A DNA stretch of 64,000 nt. Origin: Streptomyces longwoodensis. Lineage in GTDB: Bacteria > Actinomycetota > Actinomycetes > Streptomycetales > Streptomycetaceae. Below, piece by piece: positions 55,936 to 64,000 of the stretch; position 1 is the first letter of the stretch; the number at the start of each line of letters is the position of its first letter. The stretch spans positions 108,229 through 172,228 of the forward strand of contig NZ_KQ948562.1 of NCBI RefSeq assembly GCF_001514125.1, read 5' to 3'. The notes under the pieces are model-generated. The model was not told the DNA's origin and did not search any database. It worked only from the letters and a program-made list of their open reading frames with translations. The position numbers and the translations under genes are program-made.

Positions 55936-56916
55936 ATGAGGAGTTCCCTGAGGCCGTTGGCCGGGCTCACCTGTCTGTTCGCACTGGCGACGGCTGGATG
56001 CTCCGGGACGGCGGAGCACGAGAGCCAGGAGCACCAGAGCCCGACCGCGTACGCGCCGTACGTCGACGCCACCGAGGCGTCCGCCCACGACGCGGCCGGT
56101 TCACCGACGACGTACAACCTGGCCTTCGTGATCTCGGACGACAGCGCCTGCACACCCCGCTGGAACGGCACGCACGCCGTGGACGACGCGACCGTGGCCT
56201 CCCGGATCGGCGCGCTGAAGAAGAACGGCGCGCGGGTCCGCGTCTCCTTCGGCGGCGCCTCCGGCAAGGAGCTCGCGGCGACCTGCGACAGCGTCTCCGC
56301 GCTGGCCGAGGCGTACGGCGCGGCCCTGGACGCGGCCGGCTCCACGCAGGCCGACTTCGACATCGAGGGGGACGCGTTGACCGACTCCGCCTCGGTCGCG
56401 CTGCGTTCACGGGCGATCGCCCGCCTCCAGCGGGAACGGCCCGGTCTCGGCGTGACCTTCACCCTGCCGGTGATGCCGTCCGGGCTCGACGCGGACGGCC
56501 TGGCACTGCTCGCCTCGGCGAACACGTACGACGTCCAGGTCTCCACGGTCAACCTGATGACCATGAACTACGGCGAGTCGTACGACGGCGACATGGGCGA
56601 CTACGCGATCACCTCGGCGACCGCCGCGCACGCTCAACTGGCCGAGGTGTTCGGCACGTCCGGGGCGGCGGCCTGGAAGGGCATGGCCCTCACCTCGATG
56701 ATCGGCGTCAACGACGTCGCCGGCGAGACGTTCACCCTGTCCGACGCGGCCCAGGTGCGCACGTTCGCCGAGGGCGAGGGGATGGGCTGGGTGTCGATGT
56801 GGTCGGCGTTCCGCGACCAGCAGTGCGGCGCGGACGCCTCCACCGAGGACGCGTTGACCACGTGCAGCGGGGTGCGGCAGGGAAGCGGCGCGTTCGCCAA
56901 GGCGTTCAGTCGGTAG
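55936..56916 (+). CDS. GH18 (chitinase-like) secreted protein, probable lipoprotein
   Basis: A 326-residue precursor. The N terminus is a signal ending at ATAGC, an imperfect lipobox (Cys22). The mature barrel matches GH18: VRVSFGGASGKEL is the second conserved strand, and TQADFDIEGD is the catalytic segment, with the D-x-D-x-E end of DxxDxDxE kept. VNLMTMNYG and MGWVSMWSAFRDQ are further strands. It would hydrolyse beta-linked GlcNAc polymers or act as a lectin. It is divergent from the polysaccharide-synthesis genes, suggesting matrix trimming. Start ATG 55936 has only a weak ribosome-binding site. Confidence 0.83.
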   Translation: MRSSLRPLAGLTCLFALATAGCSGTAEHESQEHQSPTAYAPYVDATEASAHDAAGSPTTYNLAFVISDDSACTPRWNGTHAVDDATVASRIGALKKNGARVRVSFGGASGKELAATCDSVSALAEAYGAALDAAGSTQADFDIEGDALTDSASVALRSRAIARLQRERPGLGVTFTLPVMPSGLDADGLALLASANTYDVQVSTVNLMTMNYGESYDGDMGDYAITSATAAHAQLAEVFGTSGAAAWKGMALTSMIGVNDVAGETFTLSDAAQVRTFAEGEGMGWVSMWSAFRDQQCGADASTEDALTTCSGVRQGSGAFAKAFSR

Positions 56917-56981
56917 CCGTTCAGCCGGTGGCCGTTCGGCCGTGGCCGCCGGGGAACCGTCGCCGCCGGACCCCGGCGCGC

Positions 56982-57587
56982 TCAGCGCCCGCGGTACACC
57001 AGCCGGCCGCCGACCACCGTCGCCACGCACGTCCCCGCCCCGCGTTCCGCGAGCTCGGACTCGTCGCGCACGTCGAACACGGCGAAGCGGGCGGCGGACC
57101 CCCGCACGCGGGGCGGCGGGAACTCGACGGGCAGGCCCGAGGCGTAGGGGTCGAGCGACGGCACCCCGCCGGGGCGCCCGATGCGGCCCACCACGCCGAG
57201 CCCGGTGCGCCACACGGCGTCCCGCACCGCGCGGTTGCGCAGCTCCTCGCAGGCCGCGGCGACCGTGCCGTGGGCCAGCATCCGCTGCACCCCGCGCCGG
57301 GCGCTCGCGCCCCAACGGGCGTCGTCCGGCGCGAGGTCGGCGAGCGCGTCGCCGGTCAGCGGCTCGGTGCCCAGGGTGTCGGCCTCGCGCGGATCCGGGT
57401 GGTACGCCTCCTCCAGCAGCTCCGTGCCGTGCAGGTTGACCAGCCCGGGGGTGAGGATGCCGGGCCACTCCCGCACGCGCGCGTGCGGGTGCGCCGCGAC
57501 CACGTCCGCCAGGGGCCCGGCGTCCGCGATCCACTCGCCCCGCACGGCGAGCGCGTGCCCGCGGGCGTCCGCGTGGATCGTCAGCAC
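56982..57587 (-). CDS. Degenerate, truncated amidohydrolase next to mqnC
   Basis: A 201-residue protein with the beta-sandwich and start of an amidohydrolase barrel (WPGILTPGLVNLHGTELLEEAYH). The usual metal-binding HxH after the PGLVNxH segment is lost (LHGTEL). The C-terminal half of the barrel, with its remaining His and Asp ligands, is replaced by a short return to the sandwich (GAGTCVATVVGGRLVYRGR). Normal members have ~400-450 residues. It starts seven bases after mqnC. Family aminofutalosine deaminases (MqnX) are amidohydrolases, so it may be a vestige or a regulatory relative. Catalysis looks unlikely. Confidence 0.7.
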   Translation of the reverse strand: MLTIHADARGHALAVRGEWIADAGPLADVVAAHPHARVREWPGILTPGLVNLHGTELLEEAYHPDPREADTLGTEPLTGDALADLAPDDARWGASARRGVQRMLAHGTVAAACEELRNRAVRDAVWRTGLGVVGRIGRPGGVPSLDPYASGLPVEFPPPRVRGSAARFAVFDVRDESELAERGAGTCVATVVGGRLVYRGR

Positions 57588-57594
57588 GGACCGC

Positions 57595-58809
57595 TCAGTT
57601 GGGGGCGAGGAGCTTGAGCTCCGGGTGGGCCGTGCCGCCCTCGATGGCGGTCGAGGAGATGTGGGAGACCACGCGGTCGTCGACCGGGTCGTTCGCCGGG
57701 TCGTCGTGCACGACGAGGTGCTCGTACGTCGTCGCGCGCTGGGCCGGCACGCGTCCCGCCTTGCGGATCAGGTCGATGATCTCCAGGCGGTTGGAGCGGT
57801 GCTTGGCGCCGGCCGAGGAGACGACGTTCTCCTCCAGCATGATCGAGCCGAGGTCGTCCGCGCCGTAGTGCAGGGACAGCTGGCCGATCTCCTTGCCGGT
57901 CGTCAGCCAGGAGCCCTGGATGTGCCGGACGTTGTCGAGGAACAGCCGGGCGATGGCGATCATCCGCAGGTACTCGAAGATCGTCGCCTGGGTGCGGCCC
58001 TTGAGGTGGTTGTTCTCGGGCTGGTAGGTGTACGGGATGAAGGCCCGGAAGCCCCCGGTGCGGTCCTGGACGTCGCGGATCATCCGCAGGTGCTCGATGC
58101 GCTCGGCGTTGGTCTCGCCGGTGCCCATCAGCATGGTGGAGGTGGACTCCACGCCCAGCCGGTGCGCGGTCTCCATGATCTCCAGCCAGCGCTCGCCGCT
58201 CTCCTTCAGCGGGGCGATGGCCTTCCGCGGCCGCTCGGGCAGCAGTTCGGCGCCCGCGCCGGCGAAGGAGTCCAGTCCGGCCTCGTGGATGCGGGTGATG
58301 GCCTCCTCGACCGACACCCCGCTGATCCGGGCCATGTGCTCGACCTCGGAGGCGCCCAGCGAGTGGATCACCAGCTGCGGGAAGGCCTCCTTGATGGCCC
58401 GGAAGTGCGACTCGTAGTACTCGACGCCGTAGTCCGGGTGGTGGCCGCCCTGGAACATGATCTGCGTGCCGCCGAGTTCGACGGTCTCGGCGCAGCGCCG
58501 CAGGATGTCGTCGAGGTCGCGCGTCCAGCCCTTGGCGGTGTCCTTGGGGGCGGCGTAGAAGGCGCAGAACTTGCACGCCGTGACGCACACGTTCGTGTAG
58601 TTGATGTTCCGCTCGATGATGTACGTCGCGATGTGCTCGGTCCCCGCGTACAGGCGGCGGCGCACGGCGTCGGCGGCGGCGCCCAGCGCGTGCAGGGGCG
58701 CGTCGCGGTAGAGGACGAGCGCCTCCTCGGGGGTGATCCGCCCCCCGGCGGCGGCACGGTCGAGGACGGCTGTGACATCGATGGGGGTGAGGTCGGCCTT
58801 CTCGGTCAC
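57595..58809 (-). CDS. mqnC: Cyclic dehypoxanthine futalosine synthase
   Basis: A 404-residue radical SAM enzyme of the futalosine menaquinone pathway; it cyclises dehypoxanthine futalosine. The [4Fe-4S]/SAM motif is CVTACKFCAF (CX3CX2C), followed by GGTQIMFQGGHHPDYGVEYY and MLMGTGETNAERIEHL (quoted in parts). GTG 58809 is chosen because AAAGGGA lies six bases upstream; ATG 58833 is an in-frame alternative with no such site. The degenerate amidohydrolase follows after 7 bases. Confidence 0.96.
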   Translation of the reverse strand: MTEKADLTPIDVTAVLDRAAAGGRITPEEALVLYRDAPLHALGAAADAVRRRLYAGTEHIATYIIERNINYTNVCVTACKFCAFYAAPKDTAKGWTRDLDDILRRCAETVELGGTQIMFQGGHHPDYGVEYYESHFRAIKEAFPQLVIHSLGASEVEHMARISGVSVEEAITRIHEAGLDSFAGAGAELLPERPRKAIAPLKESGERWLEIMETAHRLGVESTSTMLMGTGETNAERIEHLRMIRDVQDRTGGFRAFIPYTYQPENNHLKGRTQATIFEYLRMIAIARLFLDNVRHIQGSWLTTGKEIGQLSLHYGADDLGSIMLEENVVSSAGAKHRSNRLEIIDLIRKAGRVPAQRATTYEHLVVHDDPANDPVDDRVVSHISSTAIEGGTAHPELKLLAPN

Positions 58810-58887
58810 CGGCGTCCCTTTCGCAAGGTTCACAAGGGTTGTGGACGGACTGAGCCAGCCTACGCCAGCCCGCTCGGGCGCCCGAGG

Positions 58888-59670
58888 TCAGGCCGCACCG
58901 GCGCCGACCAGGACGCCCACGAGCGTCCCCGCGAGCAGGAACGGGCCGAACGGGATCACCGTGCCGCGGTCCGCCCGCCGCGCCAGGACCAGCGCCCCGC
59001 CATACAGCGCGCCGAGCACGAACGCGGCGAGCGTGCCGAGCATCACCGTCGGCCAGCCGTACCAGCCGAGCACGGCCCCCGCCCCGAGCGACAGCTTCAC
59101 GTCCCCGAAGGCCATCCCGGAGGGGTTGAGGAGGTGCAGCACCAGGTAGGCGCCGCCGAGCGCGACCGTGCCGAGCAGGGCCGTCGTCCAGTCCCCGGCG
59201 TGCTCGGGCAGCAGGGCGGCCGCGCCGAGCAGCGCGGGGGCGGCCACGGCGAGCGGCAGGGTGAGCGGGTCCGGCAGCCGGTGCACCGCCAGGTCGACGG
59301 CCGCGAGCAGCACGCCCACGGGCGCGAGCAGCAGCCAGACCGCCAGCTCGGGCCGCGTCCCGGTCGCGGCGGCGAGAACGGCGCAGAGCAGGGCGGTGAC
59401 GACGGCGAACGGGAGGGGGCGGGGGCCGTACGCCACCCCGCCGCACGGCGCGCAGCGCGCGGGCCCGAGCCAGCCCCGGACCGGGTGCCCGCCGGGACAC
59501 GCGTCCCGCCAGCCGTACCCCCAGACAGCCTCCGCCTCTGTCCCCTCCGGTTCAGGCTCCGGAAGGGCCACGGAGAACCGGTGGGCCGGGCGCGGCAGCA
59601 GGGCTCCGGCCACCGCGCCCCACAGCGCGGCGGCCAGGACCAGCAGCGGGTCGACGGGCACGCCGCTCAC
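58888..59670 (-). CDS. A24-type prepilin peptidase
   Basis: A 260-residue polytopic membrane protease. The two catalytic aspartates are in LLAAVDLAVHRLPDPLTLPL and SGMAFGDVKLSLG (GxGD-type). A cysteine pair, ARCAPCGG, near residue 75 recalls the CxxC tetrad of methylating prepilin peptidases. It would cut leader peptides of type IV/Tad-type pilins. No pilin or secretion gene is in the window. Start GTG 59670 overlaps the kinase stop as GTGA, so the two are translated together; GTG 59661 is the alternative. Confidence 0.85.
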   Translation of the reverse strand: MSGVPVDPLLVLAAALWGAVAGALLPRPAHRFSVALPEPEPEGTEAEAVWGYGWRDACPGGHPVRGWLGPARCAPCGGVAYGPRPLPFAVVTALLCAVLAAATGTRPELAVWLLLAPVGVLLAAVDLAVHRLPDPLTLPLAVAAPALLGAAALLPEHAGDWTTALLGTVALGGAYLVLHLLNPSGMAFGDVKLSLGAGAVLGWYGWPTVMLGTLAAFVLGALYGGALVLARRADRGTVIPFGPFLLAGTLVGVLVGAGAA

Positions 59671-61481
59671 CCGACCCGTGCCATGCGGGCGACGGGCTCG
59701 CCCTCCGCCGCACTGTCCGAGCGGTACGTCAGGTCCTCGCCCGTGGGCACCAGTCGTACGGTGTGCGGGGTCGGGTTGCAGCCGCCGTGGTTGGACGCGG
59801 CGCCGGTCGAGGTGGCCACCACCTCGCTCGCGGTGACCTGCTTCAGGGTGAGCAGGTCGACGCAGACCGAGCCGAGCACGTCGGTCTGGCGCAGCTCGCC
59901 GATCCGCTGACCCACCGCGGCCTTGTGGAGCGTCACCCGGAACGTCCCCATGGGCAGGGTCCCCCCGAGCCCGCTGCCCTCGCCCTCCCAGGTGCCGGCG
60001 TACCGGGCGGGCAGCGCGCCGGAGGCCGTCGGCCCGGGGCTGGACGCGCCCGGACTGGAGGCGCCCGAACTGGAGTCGCTGGGACCGGACGGGCCGCCGG
60101 TGCTCGGGCCGGGCCGGTCGGAGCCGTCCGCCGGGGGCGACGACGGCGCGCCCGCGGCCCCGCTGTCGCGGTCGTGGTCCCCGCCGGGCACGAGGTCGAA
60201 GAGGACCGTCGAGCCGAGCGTCACGGCGGCCAGCGCCCCGGCCACCGCGAGCGCGACCGTGCAGCTCATCCGCCGCCCGCGGCCGCCCTCCCCGGGCGCC
60301 ACCCCGGCGGCGACGGTGACGGACACCTTGCCGGGCTTGTCCTCCCGCGGCGCCGGTACGACGGTGGACGCGCCGCCGTGCGGCACCGACGGGGCGTCCG
60401 CGGGCGTCCGGGACCCGGGCATCACCGGCGGCGGCCCGAACGTGCCGTGGGTCGCGGCCCGGTCGGCGGCCGGACCCGTCCCGCGGCCCCCCGTCGCCGT
60501 CGTCCCGTCCGACTCCACCGCCACCCCGTCGAAGCCGACCGGTCCCGACGCCACCGGCGCGGCGCCCGGGCCGGTGGCCGCGCCCTCCAGGTTGAGCAGC
60601 TGGACGGCACTGCGGCCCACCTGTTCCACCAGCGGCCCCGGCAGCCAGCCGGCCGTCACCAGCCGGGCCGCGCCCTGCGGGGCGAGCCGCCGGGCCGCCT
60701 CGGCGGGGGTGGGCCGCGCGGCCGGGTCCTTGGCCAGGCACGCCTCGACGACGTCCCGCAGCTCGCCCGGGGGCAGCTCCCCCAGCTCCGGCTGCTCGTG
60801 CACCACCTTGTAGAGGAGCGCGGCCGAGGTGTCGCCCCGGAAGGGCGGCGCGCCGGCCGCCGCGTACGCGAGGACGGCGCCCAGGGAGAAGACGTCGGCC
60901 GCGCCGGAGGCGCCCTTGCCGAGGATCTGCTCGGGGGCCATGTAGCCGGGCGAGCCGACGGAGACGCCCGTGGAGGTGAGGGAGGCCGTGCCGTCGGTGG
61001 CACGGGCGATGCCGAAGTCGATCAGCAGGGGGCCGTCCATGGTGAGCAGCACGTTGGACGGCTTCACGTCGCGGTGGACAAGGCCCAGGTCGTGCACGGC
61101 GGTCAGCGCCTCGGCGAGGCCCGCGCCCAGGACCCGCACGGTGTGCCCGGGCAGCGGCTCGCCGTGCGGGCCGACCGCGGCGGCCAGGGACGGCCCGGCC
61201 GCGTACGCCGTGGCGACCCAGGGCACCGCGGCGTCCGGGTCGGCGTCCAGCACCGGCGCGGTCCAGGCGCCGCCCACCCGGCGTGCCGCGTCCACCTCGC
61301 GCCGGAAGCGGGCGCGGAACTCCTCGTCCAGCGCGAAGTGCGGGTGCACGATCTTCACGGCGACCGTGCGTCCGCCCGCGCTGCGCCCCAGGTAGACCCG
61401 GCCCATGCCGCCGGCCCCGAGCCGGCCGAGCAGCCGGTAGGGCCCGACGACCGTGGGCTCGTCCGCTCCGAGCGGCTGCAT
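59667..61481 (-). CDS. Membrane serine/threonine protein kinase
   Basis: A 604-residue PknB-type kinase. The glycine loop is LGAGGMGRVYLG, the lysine VAVKIV, the catalytic loop VHRDVKPSNVLL, then LIDFGIARA and GSPGYMAPEQ. The kinase domain ends near residue 270. A Pro/Gly/Thr-rich linker leads to one membrane helix (CTVALAVAGALAAVTLGSTVLF, ~residue 405) and an outer domain of ~150 residues (YAGTWEGEGSGLGG, with cysteines in VLGSVCVDLL and NHGGCNPTPH). There are no PASTA repeats. ATG 61481 is preferred over GTG 61490 because of GGAGG spacing. The stimulus is unknown. Confidence 0.92.
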   Translation of the reverse strand: MQPLGADEPTVVGPYRLLGRLGAGGMGRVYLGRSAGGRTVAVKIVHPHFALDEEFRARFRREVDAARRVGGAWTAPVLDADPDAAVPWVATAYAAGPSLAAAVGPHGEPLPGHTVRVLGAGLAEALTAVHDLGLVHRDVKPSNVLLTMDGPLLIDFGIARATDGTASLTSTGVSVGSPGYMAPEQILGKGASGAADVFSLGAVLAYAAAGAPPFRGDTSAALLYKVVHEQPELGELPPGELRDVVEACLAKDPAARPTPAEAARRLAPQGAARLVTAGWLPGPLVEQVGRSAVQLLNLEGAATGPGAAPVASGPVGFDGVAVESDGTTATGGRGTGPAADRAATHGTFGPPPVMPGSRTPADAPSVPHGGASTVVPAPREDKPGKVSVTVAAGVAPGEGGRGRRMSCTVALAVAGALAAVTLGSTVLFDLVPGGDHDRDSGAAGAPSSPPADGSDRPGPSTGGPSGPSDSSSGASSPGASSPGPTASGALPARYAGTWEGEGSGLGGTLPMGTFRVTLHKAAVGQRIGELRQTDVLGSVCVDLLTLKQVTASEVVATSTGAASNHGGCNPTPHTVRLVPTGEDLTYRSDSAAEGEPVARMARVG

Positions 61482-61552
61482 GCCGTCCACCCCTCCCCCG
61501 TACGGCGCCCCGTGCCACCGCGCGCGGCGCCCTGTGAGAACTCAGAGGCAGG

Positions 61553-62410
<858 letters not shown>

Positions 62411-62513
62411 CTAGACCCCATCCGATAGGCTGTGAGCTTCGCCCCCCGCCGCCGGGCGACGTCAACCACTCGGGCACGGTTCAAACATCCGAGTGATGTG
62501 ATCTTGACCCCTG

Positions 62514-62541
62514 TTGCTTTCGGCTGCCCGCGTGCTAGGCT
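62514..62541 (+). promoter_or_regulatory. Probable promoter of the cold-shock gene
   Basis: TTGCTT (62514-62519) and TAGGCT (62536-62541) are spaced by 16 bases. Transcription would start near 62548 and leave a ~150-base untranslated leader, a length typical of cold-shock mRNAs. Confidence 0.5.
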
Positions 62542-62699
62542 CGCCGCAAGTTGCAGTTTGGTTTCCCTTGCAGTACAGAGCCTGCGGAGCATGTGACCGC
62601 GGGCTCTCGTCGTTTTCAGACGTACGCAGTTGTGCAGAACATCGTCTTCACACTTGCTGGTTCTGGAGCAGGGCAACCCTTTGGGCCCAAGGAGGGCTT

Positions 62700-62903
62700 A
62701 TGGCTACCGGAACCGTGAAGTGGTTCAACGCCGAAAAGGGCTTTGGCTTCATCGCCCAGGAAGGCGGCGGCCCGGACGTCTTCGTCCACTACTCCGCGAT
62801 CAACTCGACCGGCTTCCGGTCCCTCGAGGAGAACCAGCAGGTGTCCTTCGACGTCACGCAGGGCCCGAAGGGCCCGCAGGCGGAGAACGTCACCCCCGTC
62901 TGA
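62700..62903 (+). CDS. Cold-shock domain protein (CspA family)
   Basis: A 67-residue single OB-fold protein. The RNA-binding motifs are KGFGFI (RNP1) and VFVHYS (RNP2), within [17 protein letters not shown] and [13 protein letters not shown]. It binds single-stranded RNA/DNA and melts mRNA structure. Start ATG 62700 has AGGAGG seven bases upstream. A long leader and a strong terminator surround it, so it is a single-gene transcript. Confidence 0.97.
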   Translation: MATGTVKWFNAEKGFGFIAQEGGGPDVFVHYSAINSTGFRSLEENQQVSFDVTQGPKGPQAENVTPV

Positions 62904-62950
62904 TCCGGGGCTGACCAGGCCCTGAGCACAGACACCGAGTGCAGTACCCA

Positions 62951-62983
62951 AGGAGCCCCGCGCCGCAAGGCGACGGGGCTCCT
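62951..62983 (+). terminator. Strong terminator after the cold-shock gene
   Basis: AGGAGCCCCG (62951-62960) pairs perfectly with CGGGGCTCCT (62974-62983). The loop contains a second small stem (GCC/GGC). It is followed by TTTG, close to a classic factor-independent terminator. Confidence 0.8.
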
Positions 62984-63053
62984 GCCTTTGCACCGTCCGG
63001 CCCCGTCCGTCCGGGCGGAAATCCGCCCACGCCCCTCCGAGGAGGCCCCTGGA

Positions 63054-63524
63054 ATGGCTTACGAGCTGAGCGCGGTGATCGCCGGCGAGGAGGTCCTGCG
63101 CACGGCCGCCCGGGGTCTGCCCGCCGTCCGTACGGCGGCGCTCGGCCGGGGTCTGTCGCTGCTGCCGATGACGGAGGCCCTGTTCCACGCCGTCGCCGAC
63201 GGCCGCGGCCGGGGCGCCCTGGGCTTCCGGGAGGTGCCCGAAGGGTTCGACCGGGTGCTCGCCGTCTGGTCGGCCGGCGGACCGGTGGCCTACGTGGAGG
63301 CCGAGTACTTCGGCGGCGCGGGCGAGCAGCGGGCGGCCGTCTGGGAGGGCGGCTCCCTCGTCCTGGGTCCGCTCCGGGTCGAGGAGGGCGAGCCGTTCCC
63401 GCCGGCCGGCAGCCCGGTCTCCCGGGCGCTGCGCCGGCTGGGGGTCACGGCGCGGCCCGGCGAGGACGAGTTCGCCACCGCCGGCCTGCACCGGCACCGG
63501 AACACCGGGGACTGGGTGGCCTGA
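63054..63524 (+). CDS. Conserved-looking protein of unknown function
   Basis: A 156-residue soluble protein starting at ATG 63054, with GAGGAG nine bases upstream. It has no signal peptide, helix anchor or known motif. The N terminus is AYELSAVIAGEEVLRTAARG, and later YVEAEYFGGAGEQRAAVWEGG suggests an alpha/beta fold with a conserved acidic-aromatic strand. It lies alone after the cold-shock gene and converges with the partial gene at 63552. I do not recognise the family. Confidence 0.7.
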   Translation: MAYELSAVIAGEEVLRTAARGLPAVRTAALGRGLSLLPMTEALFHAVADGRGRGALGFREVPEGFDRVLAVWSAGGPVAYVEAEYFGGAGEQRAAVWEGGSLVLGPLRVEEGEPFPPAGSPVSRALRRLGVTARPGEDEFATAGLHRHRNTGDWVA

Positions 63525-63551
63525 CGGCGCGTCGGCCCCGGGGGCGCGTCC

Positions 63552-64000
63552 CTACGAACAGGTCCCCGGCTGCTCGCCCTCCAGCGGGTCCCGGTCCAGC
63601 GTCGGCGCCGACGCCAGGGCCCTCTCGTACGAGGTGCGGGCGAAGGTGAACGGGCCCAGGGGCAGGGTGCCCCACCGGGGCCGGTGGGGCTGGCGGAACC
63701 CGGTCCAGGTGACCGACTCCGCGGTCACGCCGACGGCGGCCAGCAGGGGCCAGCAGCCCCAGATGCCGCAGGAACAGCCCAGGACCGGGGTGCTGTCCTT
63801 CGGGGTCAGGAAGTGGGCGGGGGCGAACTCCGTCGTGGGCAGACCGGCGTGCTGGGTCAGGAGGAGTTCCTCCTCCTCACGCTCCTGGTCCTCGAACTGG
63901 TCCGCCAGCTCCGGGTGCCACAGGGCGCGGGTCGCGTCCGCCACCCGCCGGCGCAGGTCCACGCCGTCGACGCGCACGGCCCACAGGTGGGCGGAGGGGT
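63552..64000 (-). CDS. Unknown protein, C-terminal part (5' end outside window)
   Basis: The minus-strand frame is open to the window edge (HLWAVRVDGVDLRRRV...), so the start is not visible; a GTG at 63977 is possible but the reading continues convincingly upstream. About 149 residues are seen. GCSCGIWGCWPLLAAVGV contains a tight cysteine cluster (CSCGIWGC) that could bind metal or form disulfides. WTGFRQPHRP and PFTFARTSYERAL follow. Similar actinobacterial proteins are uncharacterised. Stop codon at 63552-63554. Confidence 0.65.
   Translation of the reverse strand, partial: PSAHLWAVRVDGVDLRRRVADATRALWHPELADQFEDQEREEEELLLTQHAGLPTTEFAPAHFLTPKDSTPVLGCSCGIWGCWPLLAAVGVTAESVTWTGFRQPHRPRWGTLPLGPFTFARTSYERALASAPTLDRDPLEGEQPGTCS

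Noticed and set aside
56982-57587. Aminofutalosine deaminase (MqnX)
   Set aside because: The protein is less than half the needed length and lacks the metal-binding HxH, so an active deaminase is not supported.

Overview
The window looks like a chromosomal stretch of a Streptomyces species or a very close relative. Base composition is very GC-rich, GTG starts and ATGA/GTGA stop-start overlaps are common, and several genes are typical of the genus: a CGNR zinc-finger protein, an NlpC/P60 hydrolase, a cyclic di-AMP riboswitch leader, a PASTA protein and the futalosine menaquinone genes. I saw no insertion sequence, integrase, tRNA, rRNA, CRISPR array or phage gene.

Layout. 1-20 kb: the end of a 2-oxoacid:ferredoxin oxidoreductase operon (korAB); a divergent HxlR regulator/quinone oxidoreductase pair; a RarD transporter; a divergent CGNR/VOC pair sharing a 21-bp palindrome; a secreted M28 aminopeptidase; a TPR-like protein divergent from a Walker-like protein plus amidase; a flavin reductase; a LolA-like/ABC-2 operon; a polyprenyl diphosphate synthase; a riboswitch-controlled SLT-domain protein; a HAD phosphatase; fumarylacetoacetase; and an M56 peptidase. 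20.2-27.4 kb: a six-gene cassette with a GntR-UTRA regulator, a two-cluster ferredoxin, a lipoprotein solute-binding protein with a NosL-like tail, an ABC permease, an ATPase and a flavoprotein fused to HEAT repeats. 27.5-30.6 kb: RecQ and a secreted protein of unknown role. 30.7-47.1 kb: the complete 14-gene NADH dehydrogenase operon (nuoA-N, minus strand) with a good Rex operator upstream. 47.9-58.8 kb: an NlpC/P60 hydrolase, a geranylgeranyl-reductase-family flavoprotein, menG, an exopolysaccharide-type locus (deacetylase-glycosyltransferase fusion, acyltransferase and small membrane protein) with a divergent GH18-like lipoprotein, then a degenerate amidohydrolase and mqnC. 58.9-64 kb: a prepilin peptidase, a Ser/Thr kinase, mqnA, a cold-shock protein and two unknown proteins.

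How it fits together. Much of the window concerns low-potential electron flow and the quinone pool. Complex I feeds menaquinone; mqnA and mqnC make its head group, menG methylates it, the polyprenyl synthase can supply the side chain, and the reductase at 48.8 kb is a plausible side-chain saturating enzyme. Rex would tie complex I expression to NADH/NAD. KorAB produces reduced ferredoxin. Cell-wall remodelling is the second theme (SLT protein, NlpC/P60, polysaccharide locus).

The best candidate for an undescribed system is the cassette at 20.2-27.4 kb. It pairs sulfonate/nitrate-type ABC uptake with an AprAB-like ferredoxin/flavoprotein couple, and both the binding protein and the flavoprotein carry unusual fused domains. 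Its substrate cannot be read from the sequence.
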